Below, in pieces: positions 60,681 through 64,000 of a stretch of 64,000 nt of DNA. Where the stretch lies: positions 1,116,001 through 1,180,000 of the forward strand of contig NZ_SRKY01000001.1 in NCBI RefSeq assembly GCF_004803475.1, in the 5' to 3' direction. Position 1 is the stretch's first letter. The number at the start of each line of letters is the position of its first letter. This DNA comes from Aliishimia ponticola (GTDB taxonomy: Bacteria > Pseudomonadota > Alphaproteobacteria > Rhodobacterales > Rhodobacteraceae). The notes beneath the pieces were generated by a model. That model saw only the letters and a program-made list of their open reading frames with translations. It was not told the DNA's origin and did not search any database. The position numbers and the translations under genes were made by a program.

Positions 60681-62207
60681 ATGCTCGACCTCACCTTTGA
60701 GCCCCCCAAACCCAAAGTGATTTCCGGTGCCAAACAGGACTGGGAACTTGTCATCGGGATGGAGGTGCACGCACAGGTTTCAACCCGTGCCAAGCTGTTC
60801 TCCGGCGCATCCACCCAATTCGGGGCAGAGCCGAATTCCAACGTTGCCTTCGTCGATGCGGGCATGCCGGGCATGTTGCCGGTCATCAATGAGGAATGCG
60901 TGGCGCAGGCCGTGCGCACCGGGCTGGGCCTCAAGGCCGAGATCAATTTGATGTCCGCCTTCGACCGCAAGAATTACTTCTATCCGGACTTGCCGCAGGG
61001 TTACCAGATTTCGCAGCTGTACCACCCGATCGTGGGCGAAGGCGAAGTGCTGGTGGAATTGGGCACTGACAAGGACGGCACGCATCGCGCGCGCCGTGTG
61101 CGCATCGAACGCATCCACCTTGAACAGGACGCGGGCAAGTCGATCCACGACATGGACCCGGCAATGTCCTTCGTCGATCTCAACCGCACGGGTGTCGCCC
61201 TGATGGAAATCGTCTCGCGGCCCGATATCCGCTCCCCCGAGGAAGCCGCTGCCTATATCGCCAAGCTGCGCCAGATCATGCTGTATCTGGGCACCTGCGA
61301 CGGCAACATGCAGAACGGCAACCTGCGCGCGGATGTGAACGTGTCGATCTGCCAGCCCGGCCAATACGAGAAATACATGGAAACGCAGGATTTCTCGCAT
61401 CTTGGCACGCGCTGCGAGATCAAGAACATGAACTCCATGCGGTTCATCCAGCAGGCCATCATGGTCGAAGCCGAACGCCAGATTCGCATCGTCGAAGGTG
61501 GCGGCCAAGTCGAACAGGAAACCCGGCTTTACGATCCCGACAAGGGCGAGACGCGGTCGATGCGGTCCAAGGAAGAAGCGCATGATTACCGCTACTTCCC
61601 CGATCCCGACTTGCTGCCGCTGGAAATCGAACAGGCCTGGGTCGATGACATCGCCGCAGGTCTGCCCGAATTGCCTGACGCCAAGAAAGCGCGTTTCATG
61701 GGCGATTTCGGCTTGGCCGATTACGACGCCTCGGTGCTGACGGCCGATCTGGCCTCTGCCGCCTATTTCGAAGAGGTCGCCAAGGGCCGCGACGGCAAGA
61801 CCGCTGCGAACTGGGTCATCAACGAACTCTTCGGCCGCCTGAACCGCGACGAAAAATCGATCACCGACAGTCCCGTCAGCCCCGCACAGCTTGGCGGCAT
61901 CATCGACCTGATCGCCAAGGGGGATATTTCGGGCAAGATCGCCAAGGATCTGTTCGAGATCGTCTATACCGAAGGCGGCGATCCCGCCCAGATCGTCGAA
62001 GAGCGCGGCATGAAACAGGTCACCGATACCGGGGCCATCGAAAAGGCCGTGGACGAGATCATCGCCGCAAACCCCGCGCAGGTCGAAAAGGCCAAGGAAA
62101 ACCCGAAACTTGCGGGCTGGTTCGTGGGTCAGGTGATGAAAGCCACCGGCGGCAAGGCCAATCCCAAAGCGGTGAACGAGATCGTCGCGAAGAAACTCGC
62201 GGGATAG
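60681..62207 (+). CDS. gatB: Asp-tRNA(Asn)/Glu-tRNA(Gln) amidotransferase subunit B
   Basis: 508 aa from ATG 60681 with GGAGACAGGC upstream. GatB kinase-like cradle: [98 protein letters not shown], then the helical tRNA-binding tail ([10 protein letters not shown]-like [40 protein letters not shown]). It transamidates mischarged Glu-tRNA(Gln). gatA and gatC are not adjacent. Confidence 0.98.
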   Translation: MLDLTFEPPKPKVISGAKQDWELVIGMEVHAQVSTRAKLFSGASTQFGAEPNSNVAFVDAGMPGMLPVINEECVAQAVRTGLGLKAEINLMSAFDRKNYFYPDLPQGYQISQLYHPIVGEGEVLVELGTDKDGTHRARRVRIERIHLEQDAGKSIHDMDPAMSFVDLNRTGVALMEIVSRPDIRSPEEAAAYIAKLRQIMLYLGTCDGNMQNGNLRADVNVSICQPGQYEKYMETQDFSHLGTRCEIKNMNSMRFIQQAIMVEAERQIRIVEGGGQVEQETRLYDPDKGETRSMRSKEEAHDYRYFPDPDLLPLEIEQAWVDDIAAGLPELPDAKKARFMGDFGLADYDASVLTADLASAAYFEEVAKGRDGKTAANWVINELFGRLNRDEKSITDSPVSPAQLGGIIDLIAKGDISGKIAKDLFEIVYTEGGDPAQIVEERGMKQVTDTGAIEKAVDEIIAANPAQVEKAKENPKLAGWFVGQVMKATGGKANPKAVNEIVAKKLAG

Positions 62208-62210
62208 CAA

Positions 62211-62708
62211 ATGCTGGAGTCGCTTTCCAAGGTTGTGGCAATGCTGGGCGTGATCAGCAGCGCAATTCTTGGATGGCTGTACTTCGTTTACGAACCGCCC
62301 ATCGGCTGGAACGATGCGGTCGAAACAGTGGCCAGCAACCCGGATGCGGCAACGCAAACGGAAGACGTCGCGCGGGAAACTCTCGCGCGGCTGACTGACG
62401 CCACCCAAACCATTGCAGACACGGCGGCGGGCAAAGGTTATTCCGACCTGCCGCCGCTGTTGATCACCCAAGACCCGGTCTGGGTGGCGCGCTATGCCTC
62501 GGCAAATTGGAAGGTTCCCGGCGTCGGCCAAGTGTCGATCGGTGTCAATGGGTTCAACGGCGGGCGCGCGTGGATCAAATACGGCGATCAGGAAGGCTAT
62601 TACAAATCCGGCGATGTGTTTGATATTCCCGGCAGTTCCTGCACGATCACGCTCGAAACCGTTGATGAGCCCAACCTGCGTGCCGGGTTGCGTCGCACCT
62701 GCCCATAA
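62211..62708 (+). CDS. Hypothetical N-terminally anchored protein downstream of gatB
   Basis: 165 aa, 3 bp after gatB. One N-terminal membrane segment (LSKVVAMLGVISSAILGWLY), a short helical stretch (DVARETLARLTDATQTIADT), then a compact domain with Trp and Gly rich beta strands (VGQVSIGVNGFNGGRAWIKY) and two Cys (GSSCTITLE, RRTCP). Likely periplasmic. No family recognised. Confidence 0.65.
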   Translation: MLESLSKVVAMLGVISSAILGWLYFVYEPPIGWNDAVETVASNPDAATQTEDVARETLARLTDATQTIADTAAGKGYSDLPPLLITQDPVWVARYASANWKVPGVGQVSIGVNGFNGGRAWIKYGDQEGYYKSGDVFDIPGSSCTITLETVDEPNLRAGLRRTCP

Positions 62709-62964
62709 CCCGCCGCGGCGTGCCCATACAGCTATCGTCGTTGGCAATTTTCCTGTGCGGACCGTCGCGGCACCACCGATGTTATCGGGCGGCGCGGGTT
62801 AGGCAGTTTTGCTCAATGGAACGTCCGGCGGTGCATCGCACAGCATATGTGCCAAATCCCGCCCCGCGCGCCTTTGAAACCGCCTAAGTTCCGCTACGTA
62901 ACGCGCGAAGGAACCGATCGGGCGACACCTTCCCTCCGCGCACATGCGCCGTTACAAAAACCGC

Positions 62965-63441
62965 ATGACTGATATACCCTTCCGCTCTTCGTTGATGACC
63001 GTGAAGCCCGAATGGATCGACTTCAACGGTCACCTCAACATGGCCTATTACAACGTCCTGTTCGATCAGGGCGCGGATGACCTGTTCACCATTTTCGGTT
63101 TTGGGCCAGAATACCGGGCAACGACGAATTTCACGACCTTCTCGGCCGAATTTCACGTCTGCTACCTGCGCGAATTGCACGAAGGCGCGCGGGTCTATGT
63201 GACCTCGCAACTTATCGATTTCGACGCCAAGCGCTTTCACTTCTATCAGGAGCTTTGGCACGAGGATGGCTGGCTGTCTGCCACGGGTGAAGGGCTGGGA
63301 CTGCATATCGACCTGTCCGGGCCACGTGTCGCGCCGATGCCGGACGCCTCCTATGCCGCGATGGAAAAACTACTGGCCGCCCACAGCCAACTGCCCCGCC
63401 CCGAACGGGTCGGACGCCGCATCGGAATTACGCGCAAGTAG
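62965..63441 (+). CDS. Hot-dog thioesterase-like protein (4HBT type)
   Basis: 158 aa from ATG 62965 (MTDIPFRSSLMTVKPEWIDF). Hot-dog fold start PEWIDFNGHLNMAYYNVLFD (catalytic region with the Asp and central helix), the strand TTNFTTFSAEFHVCYLRELH and the ending SATGEGLGLHIDLSGPRV. It hydrolyses an acyl-CoA or related thioester; relatives in carnitine catabolism act on betainyl-CoA, but there is no such context here. Confidence 0.82.
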   Translation: MTDIPFRSSLMTVKPEWIDFNGHLNMAYYNVLFDQGADDLFTIFGFGPEYRATTNFTTFSAEFHVCYLRELHEGARVYVTSQLIDFDAKRFHFYQELWHEDGWLSATGEGLGLHIDLSGPRVAPMPDASYAAMEKLLAAHSQLPRPERVGRRIGITRK

Positions 63442-63563
63442 GGTCGGGAATACCGCCATACCCACAGTGCAGGAAAATACACTAAGCTCCCGTTAGTTTC
63501 ATACTGGGGGTGCCGGACCACGTCCTGAGGCCCCCCCCAACATTCAAACAGGGAGTTTCCTTC

Positions 63564-64000
63564 ATGGCCGATATTCAAGGCACCAGCATCCGCATTGCCG
63601 ATACGTTCAACGATATTCCTGCGAGCACGCTCGACGGCGGGATCGACGCGGCCTTTGCCACCGTCAATGGCGCGACGTTTCTGTATGCAACCGGCCAGAC
63701 TGCCGATGGATTTTCGATTTTCTCGGTGGCTGCGGACGGGTCTTTGACATTTCTTGACAGCATCACGGATACCGGTGGAACAACCCTTGATAACGCGAGC
63801 GATATCGTCTCGTTTCAGGTCGGGGGAAATCAGTTCATCGCTGTAGGCGGTGAATTCGATGACGGCGTCGCGGTCTATGCCCTGTCCGACACGCCCGGCT
63901 ATGCCACCTTTACCGATGCGGTGTTTGACAGCGAAGACCCGGATTATGAATTGAACGGGACGTTCAGTCTGGCGGTGATGGAATACAATGACCGGGCTTT
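63564..64000 (+). CDS. Beta-propeller-like repeat protein (partial, 5' end)
   Basis: About 145 residues visible, running off the window. No signal peptide (MADIQGTSIRIADTFNDIPA). Repeated strands of the type ATFLYATGQTADGFSIFSVA-ADGSLTFLDSITDT and NQFIAVGGEFDDGVAVYALS resemble WD40/lactonase-like propeller blades that often precede RTX repeats in large secreted Rhodobacterales proteins. GGGAG lies 10 bp upstream. The RTX link is inference. Confidence 0.6.
   Translation, partial: MADIQGTSIRIADTFNDIPASTLDGGIDAAFATVNGATFLYATGQTADGFSIFSVAADGSLTFLDSITDTGGTTLDNASDIVSFQVGGNQFIAVGGEFDDGVAVYALSDTPGYATFTDAVFDSEDPDYELNGTFSLAVMEYNDRA

Overview
The window reads as a GC-rich alphaproteobacterial chromosome, most likely Rhodobacterales (Roseobacter/Rhodobacteraceae). 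The evidence is a nuo cluster interleaved with small genes of types I associate with that group (DUF5333-like, DUF5337-like, a carboxymuconolactone decarboxylase-like gene between nuoI and nuoJ), a VPLPA-CTERM protein, a single-ORF dipeptide-type ABC ATPase with two nucleotide-binding domains, a leucine/isovalerate cluster and RTX proteins. I recognised no rRNA, tRNA, CRISPR array, phage or plasmid module.

1-19267 (minus strand): respiratory complex I, running nuoA-B-C-(57 aa membrane ORF)-D-E-(HhH-domain membrane protein)-(DUF5337-like)-F-(DUF3291)-(periplasmic protein)-(MAPEG)-(lipoprotein)-(DUF5333-like)-(103 aa ORF)-G-(lipoprotein)-H-I-(CMD-like)-(GT32-like glycosyltransferase)-J-(71 aa ORF)-K-L-M, with nuoM cut by the window edge. 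Many accessory genes overlap the neighbouring stop codon (ATGA, GTGA, TAATG or TGATG), so they look translationally coupled rather than randomly inserted. NuoE carries a C-terminal extension whose last ~83 residues are duplicated in the adjacent membrane protein.

19631-21292 (plus): a glutathione S-transferase and a secreted VPLPA-CTERM protein, then a clean intrinsic terminator. 21337-29848 (minus): a complete leucine/isovalerate pathway (isovaleryl-CoA dehydrogenase, a 90 aa anchored protein, an acyl-CoA synthetase, methylcrotonyl-CoA carboxylase beta and alpha, HMG-CoA lyase, methylglutaconyl-CoA hydratase), preceded by a TGAACG-CA-CGTTCA palindrome that looks like its operator. 30193-33349: a secreted YHYH protein, an ArgE-type deacetylase and a small hypothetical protein.

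33442-39331: a peptide/opine-type ABC transporter (divergent ATPase; binding protein and two permeases), ending in a terminator. 39537-42929: a YeeE/YedE transporter, a DUF3422 protein overlapping it tail to tail, and an alpha/beta-hydrolase-like protein. 43040-46067: pntAB transhydrogenase. 46242-46873: a REP-doublet (REPIN) next to a RAYT-type transposase that appears to have lost active-site residues; a third REP copy lies inside the methylcrotonyl-CoA carboxylase beta gene.

46893-64000: a C26 peptidase-like hydrolase, malate synthase G with a structured leader, two RTX calcium-binding repeat proteins, a DUF2256 protein, aminopeptidase N, an M48-like peptidase, a short-chain dehydrogenase, hypotheticals, gatB, a hot-dog thioesterase-like protein and the 5' end of a beta-propeller-like protein. 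A short intergenic element (core TTCATTGTTC...AATACTCC) occurs four times. The best leads are the REPIN/RAYT pair with its intragenic REP, the shared HhH domain in complex I, and the glcB leader.
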